A stretch of 64,000 nt of DNA from DATKNA01 sp963755755 (GCA_963755755.1 CAVWLJ010000018.1:124001-188000), one strand, 5' to 3'; positions 17,952-28,557 are shown, counted from the first letter of the stretch. Program-made: numbers and translations. The notes: a model not told the origin generated them from the sequence alone.

Positions 17952-18449
17952 GTGCCCGCCACGCTCCCCGTCGTCGGTATCGGTCTCGACGTGCACCGCT
18001 TCGCGCCGCCGGACGCCGGCCGTCCCCTGCGCCTCGCCGGTCTCGACTGGCCCGGCGAGCCCGGTCTCGAGGGGCACTCGGACGCCGACGTGGCCGCGCA
18101 CGCCTGCTGCGACGCGATCCTCTCCGCCGCGGGGCTCGGCGACCTGGGGTCGCAGTTCGGCACGTCCGACCCGCGGTGGGCCGGGGCGTCGGGCGCCGAA
18201 CTGCTGGCCGAGGCCGCCCGCCTGGTCGGCGAGGCCGGGTTCCTCGTCGGCAACATCGCGGTGCAGGTCGTCGGCAACCGGCCGCGGCTGGGGCCGCGGC
18301 GCGCCGAGGCCGAGGCCGCGTTGACGGCCGCGTGCGGCGCGCCGGTGAGCGTCTCGGCGACGACGACGGACGGCCTCGGGCTCACCGGCCGGGGCGAGGG
18401 CCTCGCCGGGATCGCCACCGCCCTGCTCCTGCCCGCCGCCCAGCTATGA
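17952..18449 (+). CDS. ispF: 2-C-methyl-D-erythritol 2,4-cyclodiphosphate synthase
   Basis: Converts CDP-ME 2-phosphate to MEcPP. Zinc and active-site motifs are complete: GIGLDVHRFAP (D, H), GLEGHSDADVAAHACCDAIL, IGNIA-type GNIAVQVVGNRP and a C-terminal TTTDGLGLTGRGEGLAG. 165 residues from GTG 17952, intact. ATG 17901 is in frame but would add an unusual extension. Confidence 0.95.
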   Translation: MPATLPVVGIGLDVHRFAPPDAGRPLRLAGLDWPGEPGLEGHSDADVAAHACCDAILSAAGLGDLGSQFGTSDPRWAGASGAELLAEAARLVGEAGFLVGNIAVQVVGNRPRLGPRRAEAEAALTAACGAPVSVSATTTDGLGLTGRGEGLAGIATALLLPAAQL

Positions 18450-18553
18450 GACCTCGCAGGAGCCTGAGGGTCAGGTGGGAGCCGGCACCTCGCACCTGAC
18501 AGCTGGGACCTGGTGGACCTGGGTATGTGAGCAGGTGGTCGTGGCGGCGCAAG

Positions 18554-18994
18554 CTAGCGCAGCGGGGCGAACCGGTGCGGGTGGGCGTCGTCGGCGTCGT
18601 CGTCAGTGCTGCGCTCGCGGTAGATCAGCCATGCAGTGAGGAAGGACACCGCCAGTACGGCGAGGAGTGCGGCGAACGGCCACAGGGTGGCGTTGGTCGT
18701 CACCGCGATCAGGTAGGCGAGCGCGACCGCGACGCTGAGTGCGCGACCCACGAACGCTTGGACCTTGAGTCGGATGACGGCCTGGCGCTCGTCGGGCTGG
18801 CGGCGCATCACGGCGGCCGAGTCGCTGTCTCGTCCGGCCCACAGGTAGCAGCCGACGATCAGGACCACCAGGACCGGAGACAGGTAGGCGGCACTGGCCC
18901 ACCCGTGGCTGGCACCGCCGAGGATCAGGGCCGCTACGGCGGCGGCGGCGAGCACGATCGGTGCCCGCCAGCGAGGGGGTAGTGACCTTCTCAT
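18554..18994 (-). CDS. Small membrane protein paired with an XRE regulator
   Basis: 146 residues with four predicted membrane segments in two pairs, separated by the conserved-looking charged loop RRQPDERQAVIRLKVQAFVG. It resembles DUF2178-type membrane proteins commonly encoded after a short XRE repressor. Its ATG overlaps the stop of that regulator. Function unknown. Confidence 0.75.
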   Translation of the reverse strand: MRRSLPPRWRAPIVLAAAAVAALILGGASHGWASAAYLSPVLVVLIVGCYLWAGRDSDSAAVMRRQPDERQAVIRLKVQAFVGRALSVAVALAYLIAVTTNATLWPFAALLAVLAVSFLTAWLIYRERSTDDDADDAHPHRFAPLR

Positions 18995-19200
18995 CGCAGC
19001 TCCCGTTCGTCATCAGGTTCGAAGAGCTTTTCCAGGGGGGTGTCGAAGAAGCGGGCGATCCGGAACGCCAGCGGGAGCGAAGGCAGGTAACGGCCCTGCT
19101 CGATGGAGATGATCGTCTGTCGGGACACATGGAGTGCCTCCGCGACCTCCGCCTGCGACAGCCCCCGTCCGCTGCGTAGCTCCCGCATCCGATTTCGCAC
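18991..19200 (-). CDS. Short XRE-family repressor
   Basis: 69 residues that are only the helix-turn-helix: MRNRMRELRSGRGLSQAEVA then LHVSRQTIISIEQGRYLPSL, and a short C-terminal helix FFDTPLEKLFEP. This is the YozG/PlcR-like mini-repressor type. It is followed with a four-base overlap by the membrane protein gene. A palindrome lies four bases upstream of the start. Confidence 0.88.
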   Translation of the reverse strand: MRNRMRELRSGRGLSQAEVAEALHVSRQTIISIEQGRYLPSLPLAFRIARFFDTPLEKLFEPDDERELR

Positions 19201-19203
19201 TTT

Positions 19204-19219
19204 GTAAAAGTACCTTTAC
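19204..19219. promoter_or_regulatory. Palindromic operator upstream of the XRE-membrane pair
   Basis: GTAAAAGTACCTTTAC is a near-perfect 16-bp palindrome and a sharply AT-rich island in very GC-rich DNA, immediately before the repressor start. It is probably the autoregulatory operator overlapping the promoter. Confidence 0.55.
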
Positions 19220-19335
19220 TCGCTGGGCATGTCAAAGGTCCTTGACTTCGCGCCGCCCCGGCCGTGGCGGCGGTGGCGCACCCGGCACGAAGTCCCGACG
19301 CGCGGCCCCGGACGACCGCTCGTAACGTGCGCCCT

Positions 19336-19725
19336 ATGACGACGCTGCCCGACGAGGCCAAGAAGCTGCTCGACCGCCCCGAGTTCGCCACCGTCGCCAC
19401 GCTCGAACCGGACGGCCGCCCGCATCTCTCCGTCGTGTGGGTGGGCCGGGACGGCGACGACATCCTGTTCTCGACGATCCAGGGCCGGCGCAAGACCGCG
19501 AACCTGCAGCGGGATCCACGGATCACGGTGCTCGTCTACCCGAAGGACGACCCGTACTCCTACCTCGAGGTGCGCGGCTCGGCGGAGCTCGTCGACGACC
19601 CGCAGAAGGCGTACATCGAGGCGATGTCGCAGAAGTACCTGGGCAAGCCCTACCCGTGGCACTCGGACGACGAGCGACGTGTCGTCGTCCGCGTCCACCC
19701 GGAGAAGGTCGTCCTGCACACCTGA
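19336..19725 (+). CDS. PPOX-class F420-dependent oxidoreductase
   Basis: 129 residues with the split-barrel flavin-type fold: FATVATLEPDGRPHLSVVWV, ILFSTIQGRRKTANLQRDPR and RITVLVYPKDDPYSYLEVRG are typical of the actinobacterial F420 group (Rv1155-like). Intact. The substrate is unknown. Confidence 0.88.
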   Translation: MTTLPDEAKKLLDRPEFATVATLEPDGRPHLSVVWVGRDGDDILFSTIQGRRKTANLQRDPRITVLVYPKDDPYSYLEVRGSAELVDDPQKAYIEAMSQKYLGKPYPWHSDDERRVVVRVHPEKVVLHT

Positions 19726-19792
19726 CGAGGCGCCCTGGCCGAGCCGGAGGAACGAGCGGAGGGCCGGCCACCACGGCGGGTAACCTGAGAGC

Positions 19793-21255
19793 GTGGGCCT
19801 GCGACTGTACGACTCCGCCACCGCCGAGGTGCGGGACTTCGTCCCGCTCGTGGAGGGACGCGCGGGGATCTACGTCTGCGGCGCCACCCCGCAGGCCGCT
19901 CCGCACATCGGCCACATGCGCTCGCAGATCGCGTTCGACGTGCTGCGGCGCTGGCTGGAGCGCACCGGCTCCCGGGTCACGTTCATCCGGAACGTCACGG
20001 ACATCGACGACAAGATCCTGGTCAAGTCCGCCGAGGCGGGCCGGCCGTGGTGGCAGCACGCCTACCACTTCGAGCTGGAGTTCGACGCCGCGTACACGGC
20101 GCTCAACGTGATCGAGCCGTCGTACGAGCCGCGCGCCACCGGGCACGTCCCCGACATGGTCGCCCTCATCGAGCGGCTGATCGAGCGCGGCCACGCCTAC
20201 CCCGCGCCGGACGGCTCGGGCGACGTCTACTTCGACGTCCGCTCCTGGCCCGACTACGGCGAGCTCACCCACCAGAGCCTCGACGACCTCGAACCCGCGC
20301 AGGACGCCGACCCGAGCGCCAAGCGCGACCCGCGCGACTTCGCGCTGTGGAAGGGCGCGAAGCCGGGCGAGCCCGAGACCGCGTCGTGGCCGACGCCGTG
20401 GGGCCGCGGCCGGCCGGGCTGGCACCTGGAGTGCTCGGCGATGGCGACCCGCTACCTCGGCCCGACGTTCGACATCCACGGCGGCGGCCTCGACCTGCGC
20501 TTCCCGCACCACGAGAACGAGCTCGCGCAGTCCCGTGCGGCCGGCGACCCGTACGCGCGGTACTGGTTGCACAACGCCTGGGTGATCGCCGACGGCGAGA
20601 AGATGAGCAAGTCGCTCGGCAACACGATGTCGATGGAGAACCTGCTGACCGAGGTCCGGCCGGTCGTGCTGCGCTACCTGCTCGCCGCCGCGCACTACCG
20701 CTCGAACATCGAGATCGGGGACGACGACGAGCGCGGCGCCCGGCTCGCCGAGGCGACGACGAGCTACGAGCGCATCGAGGGGTTCGTCCTGCGTGCCGCC
20801 GAGCTCGCTCGGCGACGAGGTGCGCCGGCGCCGACCTGGCCGCCGTCGAGCTGCCCGAGCGCTTCGTCGCGGCCATGGACGACGACCTCGGCGTCCCGGC
20901 GGCGCTCGCGGTCGTGCACGAGACGGTGCGCGCCGGCAACACGGCGCTGGCCGCCCGCGACCGGGACGCCGTCCGCGACGCCGCGCTCGCCGTCCGCGCC
21001 ATGACCGACGTGCTCGGCGTCGACCCGCTCGACCCGCACTGGAGCGCGGCGACGGGCGAGCAGGACGACGCGTTGCGGGTCGCCCTCGACAGCCTGGTCC
21101 GGGCCGACCTCGACGCCCGCGCCGCCGCCCGCAAGGAGCGTGACTTCGCCGCCGCCGACGCGATCCGGGACCGGCTCGCCGCGGCCGGCATCACCGTCGA
21201 GGACACGCCCGACGGCGCCCGGTGGAGCATCGAGGGAGGGTCCGGTGGCCGGTAA
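19793..21255 (+). CDS. cysS: Cysteinyl-tRNA synthetase (one frameshift)
   Basis: Class I synthetase. HIGH-like APHIGHMRS, zinc ligands at YVCGATP, WHLECSAMA and FPHHENE, and the KMSKSLGN loop are all present. RNVTDIDDKIL is also diagnostic. The related mycothiol ligase MshC lacks this full-length C-terminal domain. One shift near 20810 lies between catalytic and anticodon-binding domains. The stop overlaps the rlmB start, a conserved actinobacterial pair. Confidence 0.95.
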
Positions 21256-22255
21256 CTCCGGACGCCGGGGCGCGGTGCGCAAGCCCGGCACGAAGAAGGG
21301 CGCGATCGTCGGCTCCGGCGGGCAGAAGTCGCGCGGCCTGCAGGGCAAGGGCCCGACGCCGAAGGCGACGGAGCGCAAGGGCCACCCGGCGGCCCGCGCC
21401 GCGGCGTACGTCCGAGCGGCGCTCGACCCGCCCAGCAGCGATCGACGAAGGGACGGCGGTCGAGCGGCAGCGGGGAGCTCGTCAGCCGGCCGCAACCCCG
21501 TCGTCGAGGCGCTGCGCGCCGAGCATCCCCGCCCGCACCCTCTACGTCGCCAGCCGGATCGAGAGCGACGAGCGGGTCAAGGAGGCGCTCAAGCTCGCGA
21601 CCGACCGCGGGCTGGCGCTGCTCGAGGTCAGCCGCACCGACCTGGACCGGATGACCGACGGCGGCATCCACCAGGGGCTGGCGCTGCAGGTTCCGGCGTA
21701 CGAGTACGCGCACCCGTCCGACCTGCTGGCCGCCGGGCGTGCGGGCATGCGCCGCTCGTCGTCGCGCTCGACGGCGTGACCGATCCGCGCAACCTCGGCG
21801 CCGTCATCCGCTCCGTCGCCGCGTTCGGCGGCGACGGCGTCGTCGTCCCCGAGCGGCGCGCCGCCGGCATGACGGCGTCCGCCTGGAAGGTGTCGGCGGG
21901 CGCCGCCGCCCGGGTCCGGGTGGCGCGCGCGACCAACCTGACCCGTGCCCTGCGAGGAGTTCCAGCAGGCCGGCTGCTTCGTCGTCGGCCTCGACGCCGA
22001 GGGCGACGTGGCGATCGACGCCCTCGAGGCGGCGACGGAGCCGCTGGTGCTCGTCGTCGGCTCGGAGGGGCGCGGGCTCTCCCGGCTGGTCCGGCAGACC
22101 TGCGACGTCGTGGTGTCGATCCCGATGGCCGGCGAGATGGAGTCCCTCAACGCCGGTGTGGCAGCAGGGATCGCGCTCTACGAGGTGGCCCGCCGGCGGG
22201 CGGGGCACAAGGTCGCCCGCCGCCGCGGCGATCGCAGAAGCCGGGACGAACGAGG
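21245..22255 (+). CDS. rlmB: 23S rRNA (guanosine-2'-O-)-methyltransferase RlmB / TrmH family (frameshifted)
   Basis: A long basic N-terminal extension (RKPGTKKGAIVGSGGQKSRG) typical of actinobacterial RlmB is followed by the SpoU substrate-binding domain (GGIHQGLALQVPAYEYA). The SPOUT knot motifs are LDGVTDPRNLGAVIRS, LVVGSEGRGLSRLVR and SIPMAGEMESLNAGVAAGIA. Three or more shifts (near 21440, 21520, 21755, 21945). The true stop is hidden by a further shift, so the end is approximate. Confidence 0.88.
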
Positions 22256-22288
22256 AGTCCGGCGCGCGCCGCATCCGTCCGGCGGCCC

Positions 22289-22811
22289 ATGCCGATCGAC
22301 CCCGCGATCCGTGCCCTCGAGCGGCCGCGTTCGGCGGCGACCAGGTGCCACGGCTCGTCGACGCCCTGCGGGCGGAGCGACCGCGGACGTCCGACCGTGC
22401 TGGAACTCGTGGCCGAGGACTCCACCGGCCGTCGTCGGTCACGTCCTCGTGACGCCGATCCGGACTCGAGACCGAACCCGGGCGTGACCAGGACGCTGGC
22501 CTGCCTGTCGCCGCTCGGCGTCCGGCCCGACGGCACCGGCGGGGCATCGGCAGCCGCCCTGGTCCGCGCCGCGCTGGCCGAAGCCGGCCGGCCGCGGCGA
22601 AGCCGGCGGTCGTCCTCGAGGGCGACCCGGCGTACTACGCGCGTTCGGATTCGTCCCGGCGTCCGCGGCACGGGCTGAGACGGCCGTCCGAGCGGACGCC
22701 GGAGCGCGGCCTTCCAGGTCGCGCGTGCTGCGGCGACGCCGCCTCCACGCGGGCGGGCGCTGTATCCGGCCGACGTTCTGGGACGCCGACGCCGTCGGGC
22801 CTGCCGTACGC
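22289..22811 (+). CDS. GNAT family N-acetyltransferase (badly frameshifted)
   Basis: Fragments in successive frames match a GNAT fold: QVPRLVDALRA, VVGHVLVTPIR (beta 3-4), LSPLGVRPDGTGGASAAALV (the acetyl-CoA pyrophosphate loop G-x-G-x-A type) and, near 22610-22660, VVLEGDPAYYARFGFVPAS (beta 5 and the Y-x-x-x-G-F motif). No clean stop is visible before the next gene, so the end is approximate. Acceptor unknown. Confidence 0.6.
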
Positions 22812-22814
22812 GGG

Positions 22815-23541
22815 GTGCCGTGGCTGGACGAGCTGGAGCAGGCGTGCCGCTTCGTCGAGCGAAGCGGTCGGCGGCGACGTGCTCGCGGCGCCCGGTCCCG
22901 GCCTGCCCGGGCTGGGACGTCGGGGAGCTGCTGCGGCACCTCGGCGTGGTGGAACGGACGGTCGACGGCGTGGGTCCGGGCCGGACGCCGACCACGATCG
23001 ACCCTCTCGGCCCCGGAGGACGGCGACGTCCGCGACCTGGTTCGCCGACGGCTGGCGCGCGGCTGCAGGAGGTGCTCGACAGCGGCTCCGGCCGAGCAGC
23101 CCGGCCGCGACCTGGTGCCCCTGGGACGCGACCTCGGCTTCTGGCGTCAGACGGCAGGCGCACGAGCACCTCGTCCACGCGATCGACGTCGCCCAGGCGC
23201 TCGGCGCCGCCGAGCCGAGCGTCACCGACGCCGTGGCGCTCGACGGGGTCGAGGAGGTGCTGCGGCTGTGGCTCGGGACGCAGCTCGGGCGGCACGTCGG
23301 GCGGGCGTGGGGACGTCGATCCGCCTGGTCGCCGGCGACCGCTCCTGGACCGTCGGTCTGCACGCTCACGTCGTCGAGGTGCACGACCGTCCGGTGGACG
23401 CCGGAGGCCGTCGTCCACGCCGAGCCCGCGGTCGTCTACCGCTGGCTCTGGGGCCGGGGCCGGAGAGCGAGGTAGACGTCGAGGGCGACCGCGGCGCCGC
23501 GGACCGAGCTGCGCGAATGCCTCGCCCGCGCGATGGCCTGA
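22815..23541 (+). CDS. Maleylpyruvate isomerase family mycothiol-dependent enzyme (frameshifted)
   Basis: The DinB-like four-helix domain opens VPWLDELEQA and has the landmark VPACPGWDVGELLRHLGVVE (W-D-V-x-x-L-x-x-H). The metal-site helix has HEHLVHAIDVAQALG. The C-terminal SCP2-like strand segment includes SWTVGLHAHVVEV. In the family the metal site uses mycothiol as co-substrate, which fits the presence of mshA. Five or so shifts. Substrate unknown. Confidence 0.75.
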
Positions 23542-23556
23542 CGGTCACGCGCGCCG

Positions 23557-25021
23557 TCACTTGCCGGGCTTCTTGCCCGAGCCCTTGTCGGCCTTCTTGT
23601 CGGCCTTCTTGTCGCCTTGCCCGGCTTCTTGTCGGGGGCCTTCTTGTCGCCGTGGTCCTTCTCGGCGCCCTTGCCGTGCGCAGCGCCATGCCCGTGACCG
23701 GAGTGGTGCGCCGCTCGCCGGGGCCTGATCTCGTAGGCGGTCGTGACCCCCTGGACCGTCGCGGTCTGACGCGCTGGGAGCCGCCGTGTGCGACGGCACC
23801 GGGGTCGCCGTCCTCGTGGGGGCAGGAGCCGTGATCACGGCGCGCGGGGACTGCACGAGCGGGTTGGCGCTCCTGCTCGGCCATCCCATCGCGAGGGCGA
23901 AGAGCGTGACCGGCGCGAGCACGGCCGCGGCGAGCGCGCCCGCCCGCCTCGGCCGAGGGACCAGGGGGAGCCGGACGGCGATCGTGCGGACGTCCTCGTC
24001 CCGGAAGGCGTCGGCAACGGCCGCGACGGCCGGGACCGGGTAGGCGTCCGCGGTCGGATCGGGGTCGCTGAGCTCGTGGTCGGTGGTGTCGTCGTCCAGC
24101 AGGCCGGGCGCCTCGACCGTGGGCTCGCCGTCCTCGTACGGGTCCGCCTCCTCGGCGCTCCCGGCGACCTCGGCGGGCGGGCGCGCCTCGGCGTCCGGCG
24201 TCAGCACGTCGAGCAGTGCGCGCCCTGGTCGCCGCGGCGTCGGGGCGGGCGCCGGGGTCGCGCGCCAGCAGACCGGCGATCAGCGGGCGCAGGCAGCCGG
24301 CGTGCGCCGCGGGGGGAGCCTCCTGCGTCACGACGGCGGCGAGCGTCGGCAGGTGGCCGTCCCGGCGGAACGGTGCGTCACCCTCGACGGCGGTGAAGAG
24401 CGTGGCGCCCAGCGACCAGAGGTCGGACGCCGGCGTGGGCTCCTCGCCGCGGGCGCGTTCGGGCGCCATGAACGCGGGCGAGCCGAGCAGCTGGCCCGTC
24501 AGGGTGATCGAGCTGTCGCCGTCGAGGGTGGCGATACCGAAGTCGACGAGCACGGCGCGGCCGTCGGCGAAGAGCACGTTGCTCGGCTTGACGTCCCGGT
24601 GCAGCACGCCCACGTCGTGCGCGGCGGTGAGCGCGTCGAGCAGGTCCAGGCCGATCCGGGCGACGACGGAGGGCGGCAGCGGACCGTCGTGGGCGACGAC
24701 GTCGGCCAGCGTGCGCGACGGCAGGAGCTCCATCACGATCCAGGGCCGGCCGTCCTCCTCGACGACGTCGTAGATGGTCACCGCGCTCGGGTGCGTCACC
24801 CGGGCGGCCGCCCGCGCCTCGCGCAGGCCACGCTCGCGCGCCGCGTCGTGGCGGGTGCCGTCGGCGTCGACCGGCGCCCGCAGCTCCTTGATCGCTACAT
24901 CGCGGCCGAGCAACTCGTCCCGCGCGTGCCAGAGCACGCCCATGCCGCCGCGGCCGACCACCCGACGGAGTCTGTACCGTCCGGCGACGACCCGGTCTTC
25001 TGCAGGCGCTGGTGACGACAT
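23557..25021 (-). CDS. PknB-type Ser/Thr protein kinase with Lys-rich tail (frameshifted)
   Basis: Kinase domain about residues 12-270: glycine loop GRGGMGVLWHA, VAIKELRAP (Lys of strand 3), HRDVKPSNVLF, DFGIATLDG, a P+1 segment GSPAFMAPERARG and DLWSLGATLF. It is followed by a linker, one membrane span (AAAVLAPVTLFALAMGW) and an extracytoplasmic tail ending in repeated KKADKK blocks. Shifts lie between about 23625 and 24215. It is the downstream member of a tandem pair with the next kinase, whose kinase domain is clearly related. Confidence 0.88.
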
Positions 25022-25086
25022 CGCGACCTGCCATACCCCGACTGGCCCGGGCGTAACGTCCCGATTCGAGAGTTCCTCCATCCGGC

Positions 25087-26905
25087 TCACGTGGCAGGCC
25101 GGAACGAGTCGGCGATGACCTGGAACGACGGCTTCAGCTGCGTCCACTGCTCCTCGGGAACCGACCAGTACAGCGCGTAGGCCCGGTGGTTGTTGATGCG
25201 CAGGTTCCGGTCGAGCACGTGCAGGGTGCCGCCCGACGGCGTCCACCGGAACTCCCAGTCGGCGACGTCCCAGCCGTGGCTCGAGGGCACACGCTCGAGC
25301 CGGATGCGCTGGTAGTCGTGGAAGCGCGGGCTCGCGGCCCGCTCCTGCTGCTGCCAGTCGACGAGGGAGTCCGGCTGCGGCGACGTGGTCTGGGGGACGA
25401 GCAGGTAGGCCCGGCTGCCCGGACGCCGGAAGGTCACGCCCGAGCTGCCGCGGGTCGCCTGCCATCCGTCCGGCACGGCCAGCGAGAACCCCGTCGGGTC
25501 GGTGTAGCGCCGGAAGCCGGCTGGAACGGATCCGCCGCTGCCCGACCCTCCGCCCGACGAGCCCCCCGAACCCTTGGAGGAGCCCTGCGACGAGCCCTGC
25601 GACGAGCCCTGCGACGAGCCCTGCGATGACTGCGAGCCCGACGAGGCCGGGGCACTCGACGAGCCGGTCGCGTCGGCCGTCGAGGACGCGGATGCCGCCG
25701 GACTCGTCGCGGAGGTGTGCGGCGGGGCCGCGGCGGCGTTGCCCGTTCCGTCGTCCTGGGCGATGTGGACGGCGGCGGCGCCGGCCGGCAGCAGCACGAG
25801 CGCCGCGACGGCCGCGACGATCGCGGTGCGGCGGCGGCGTCCGTCCCGGGGCGCGGCAGCCGGAGGCGCGACCGGGGCGGCCGCGGTCCGGGCGTCCGCG
25901 GACGCGACGGGCACGGCGCGGGAGACCGGCGGCGGCGAAGGTTCCGTCGGCGGCGCGGGCTGAGGCTGAGGGGTCGGTGACGTGACCGGCGGCGGCGGAG
26001 GCCCGGGCAGCGCCTCGACGGTCGGTGCGACGTCGACGGGCGCTGTCCGCTGGTCCTCCGGGGCGCCGACCGGGACCGGCGCGAGCGCGTGGAGGATGAG
26101 TTCGCGGGTGCGCGCGGCGTTCGGGCGTTGCGCGGGGTCGCGGGTGAGCAGCGCGTCGAGCACGGGGCGCAGCGGCCCGGCGTGCACCGCGGGCGGCACC
26201 GGTTCGGTGAGGACGGCGTTGAGCGTGGGCAGCTGCCCCTCCCGGCGGAACGGCGGCTGGCCCTCGACGGCGGCGAAGAGCGTGGCACCGAGCGACCACA
26301 GGTCCGAGGCCGACGTCGGCGCTTCGCCGCGGGCGCGCTCGGGCGGCATGTACGCGGGGGAGCCCACCAGCATGCCGGTCGCGGTGAGCGTCGGGTCGTC
26401 TTCGACGTGGGCGATGCCGAAGTCGGTGAGCACGGCGCGGCCGTCGGGCGCGAGGAGGACGTTGCCCGGCTTGACGTCGCGGTGCAGGACGCCGACCTTG
26501 TGTGCCGCCTCGAGCGCGTCGACGAGGTCGAGCCCGATCCGCGCGACCCGGTCCGGCGGCAGGGGCCCGCCCTGGGCGAGGGCGTCGCGCGAGGGTGTGC
26601 GGCGGCAGGAGCTGCATGACGATGTACGGCCGGCTGTCGTCCTCGACCACGTCGAAGACCGTGACCGCCGAGGGGTGACTGACCCTCGCCGCGGCGCGGG
26701 CCTCGCGCAGCGTCCGCTGCCGGATGAGGTCGCGCTGCTCCGGGGTCAGGTCCGGTGGCGGCACGACCTCCTTGACGGCGACGTCGCGGCCCAGCATCTC
26801 GTCGTGCGCCGCCCAGACCCAGCCCATGCCGCCGTGCCCGATCACCCGGTCGAGGCGATACCTCTCGGCCAGGAGTCGGCGTTCCGGTGCACTGGGCTCT
26901 GTCAT
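25087..26905 (-). CDS. PknB-type Ser/Thr protein kinase with extracytoplasmic sensor domain (frameshifted)
   Basis: Kinase motifs: GHGGMGWVWAA, VAVKEVVPPP, HRDVKPGNVLL, DFGIAHVEDD, GSPAYMPPERARG, DLWSLGATLF. A Pro-rich cytoplasmic linker leads to a membrane span (RTAIVAAVAALVLLPAGAAAV). A Ser/Gly-rich stalk with four SSQG-type repeats carries a C-terminal domain of about 130 residues (FRRYTDPTGFSLAVPDGWQA), like PsbP/lipoprotein-type sensor domains of other actinobacterial kinases. One shift near 26600 affects the kinase domain. Confidence 0.9.
25580..25627. repeat. Four tandem 12-bp units inside the kinase stalk
   Basis: GAGCCCTGCGAC is repeated four times (the last unit ends in T). Read on the minus strand it encodes alternating Ser-Gln-Gly-Ser units of the kinase stalk. 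Slippage would change the stalk length in steps of four residues. Confidence 0.85.
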
Positions 26906-26960
26906 CGCCCCTGCCATACCCATCCGGGGCGTCGGCTGAACAGGGGGCAGATCAACCCGG

Positions 26961-27761
26961 TCAGACGGAGTGCGCGCGCAGCTCCACGACGCGCCCCGCG
27001 GAGCGCAGCGAGACCGACGCCCCGCTGGGCCCGCGGGTCCGCACGGTCACCGACGTCCGGTCGGCGCGGAACAGGTCATGGGAGAACTCGACCGGGCGGC
27101 CGTCGGCGTCCAGGGCGGTCCGGGTGATCTCCAGCAGGGCCGCGCCGACCCGGACGCCGAGGATCTGGGCCTCGTCCGGCGTGGCCTCGCGGACCTCGAT
27201 CCGCTCCTCGGCCTCCGCCGGGATCGTGCCGTACCGCTCCTCGAGCAGCTCGTAGATCGACCCGCCGAGGGACTGCTCGAGCAGGTCCGGGAACCGGTCG
27301 GCGGGGAAGCGGGCGTGCTCGAGGGAGATCGGAGACCCGTCGGCCAGCCGGATCCGGACGACGTCGTGCACGAGCCCGCCGGGTGCCAGCGCGAGCGCGC
27401 GGGCGGTGACGGCGTCCGCCACGACCACGCTCGCGGACAGCACCCGGGAGCCGGCGAGGAATCCCTGGTCGCGCAGCAGGGCCGGGACGCCGACGATGCG
27501 GGACAGGTCCCGGTCGACCTTGGTCGCCGTGACGAATGTGCCGCCGCCGCGGCCCGGCACGCGCCGGATCTGCCCGTCGCGCTCGAGGGCCGCGAGGGCA
27601 CGGCGCAGCGTCGACCGGCTGACCCCGAGCTCGACGGCGAGGTCGCGCTCCGCGCCGAGCCGCTGGCCGGCCCGCAGGGAGCCCGCGGCGATGAGCTCCT
27701 CGAGCCGGCGCCGGGTCTCGTCGGCCGCCGTGCTCAGGGGCGGATTCCCGTCGTCGTTCAC
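26961..27761 (-). CDS. GntR family regulator (HutC type) of the microcompartment operon
   Basis: N-terminal winged helix: LAVELGVSRSTLRRALAALE followed by RVPGRGGGTFV. The C-terminal UTRA effector domain includes SISLEHARFPADRFPDLLEQ-like text and ends VSLRSAGRVVELRAHSV. 266 residues, intact. It is the last gene of the BMC operon and overlaps the SDR stop by four bases. In the RMM locus of Mycobacterium smegmatis a GntR gene takes the same place, so control of this operon by an amino-alcohol-type effector is likely. Confidence 0.88.
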   Translation of the reverse strand: MNDDGNPPLSTAADETRRRLEELIAAGSLRAGQRLGAERDLAVELGVSRSTLRRALAALERDGQIRRVPGRGGGTFVTATKVDRDLSRIVGVPALLRDQGFLAGSRVLSASVVVADAVTARALALAPGGLVHDVVRIRLADGSPISLEHARFPADRFPDLLEQSLGGSIYELLEERYGTIPAEAEERIEVREATPDEAQILGVRVGAALLEITRTALDADGRPVEFSHDLFRADRTSVTVRTRGPSGASVSLRSAGRVVELRAHSV

Positions 27762-28537
27762 GCGCTCTGCAGCGCCTCGAGTGACTCCGGCAGGATCTGC
27801 CCGCCGTCGACGACGAGCGCCTGCCCGGTGACGTAGGAGGCCTGGTCGGACGCGAAGAACAGCGCGGCGTACCCGATCTCGTCCACCTCGCCGAGCCGCT
27901 TCAGCGGGATCGAGGCCTCCATGGTGGCGCGGTAGTCGTCGCCGAGCTCGGCCAGCCCCTCGGTGGCGACGTTGCCGGGCAGCACCGCGTTGACGGTGAT
28001 CCGGTGAGGGGCGAGCTCGATCGCCGCCGTGCGCATGAACCCGAGCTGTGCCGCCTTGCTCGCGCCGTAGTGCGACCACCCCGGGAAGCCGGTGACCGGA
28101 CCGGTGATGGACGAGGTGAGGATCACGCGCCCCCGGCCGCTCGCCGCGAGATACGGCAGACAGGCCTGGACGGCGAGCACCGTCCCCTTGACGTTCGTGC
28201 CGAGCACCTCGTCGAGGTCCGCCTCGGTCATCTCGGCGATCTTGCGGTCGGGGAAGATGCCGGCGTTCGCGCACAGGACGTCGATGCCGCCGAAGCGGTC
28301 GGCGGCCGTGACGGCGGCGTCCTGGCAGCCCTGCCCGGTCGCCACGTCCGCGAGGACGTACTCGACCCGGCCGCCGCCGAGGGCGCCGAGCTCCTGCGCC
28401 GCGGCCTTGGCGGCGTCCTCGCCGCGGCCGACGACGACGACGTTCGCGCCCGCGCGGGCGAAGACGCGGGAGATCCCCTTGCCGATTCCCTTGGTGCCCC
28501 CGGTGACGAGGACGGACCGGCCGGTGACGTCGAACAT
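27758..28537 (-). CDS. SDR oxidoreductase, RMM amino-alcohol dehydrogenase type
   Basis: 259 residues, intact. Rossmann motif LVTGGTKGIGKGISRVFARA, CANAG, catalytic Ser in LTSSITG and Tyr/Lys in SHYGASKAAQLG. The homologue in the mycobacterial RMM compartment is a 1-amino-2-propanol dehydrogenase giving aminoacetone; the same reaction is inferred here from synteny. The C-terminus QSA overlaps the GntR start. Confidence 0.85.
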   Translation of the reverse strand: MFDVTGRSVLVTGGTKGIGKGISRVFARAGANVVVVGRGEDAAKAAAQELGALGGGRVEYVLADVATGQGCQDAAVTAADRFGGIDVLCANAGIFPDRKIAEMTEADLDEVLGTNVKGTVLAVQACLPYLAASGRGRVILTSSITGPVTGFPGWSHYGASKAAQLGFMRTAAIELAPHRITVNAVLPGNVATEGLAELGDDYRATMEASIPLKRLGEVDEIGYAALFFASDQASYVTGQALVVDGGQILPESLEALQSA

Positions 28538-28557
28538 GAGGGCTCCTTCGGGTCGGT

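Noticed and set aside
19793..21255. Mycothiol ligase MshC instead of CysS
   Set aside because: The C-terminal anticodon-binding region is full length and the APHIGHMRS and KMSKSLGN contexts fit CysS; rlmB follows as in cysS loci.
25580..25627. Tandem repeat considered as a CRISPR-like array
   Set aside because: Units are 12 bp, directly joined without spacers and in frame as SSQG codons of a kinase stalk.
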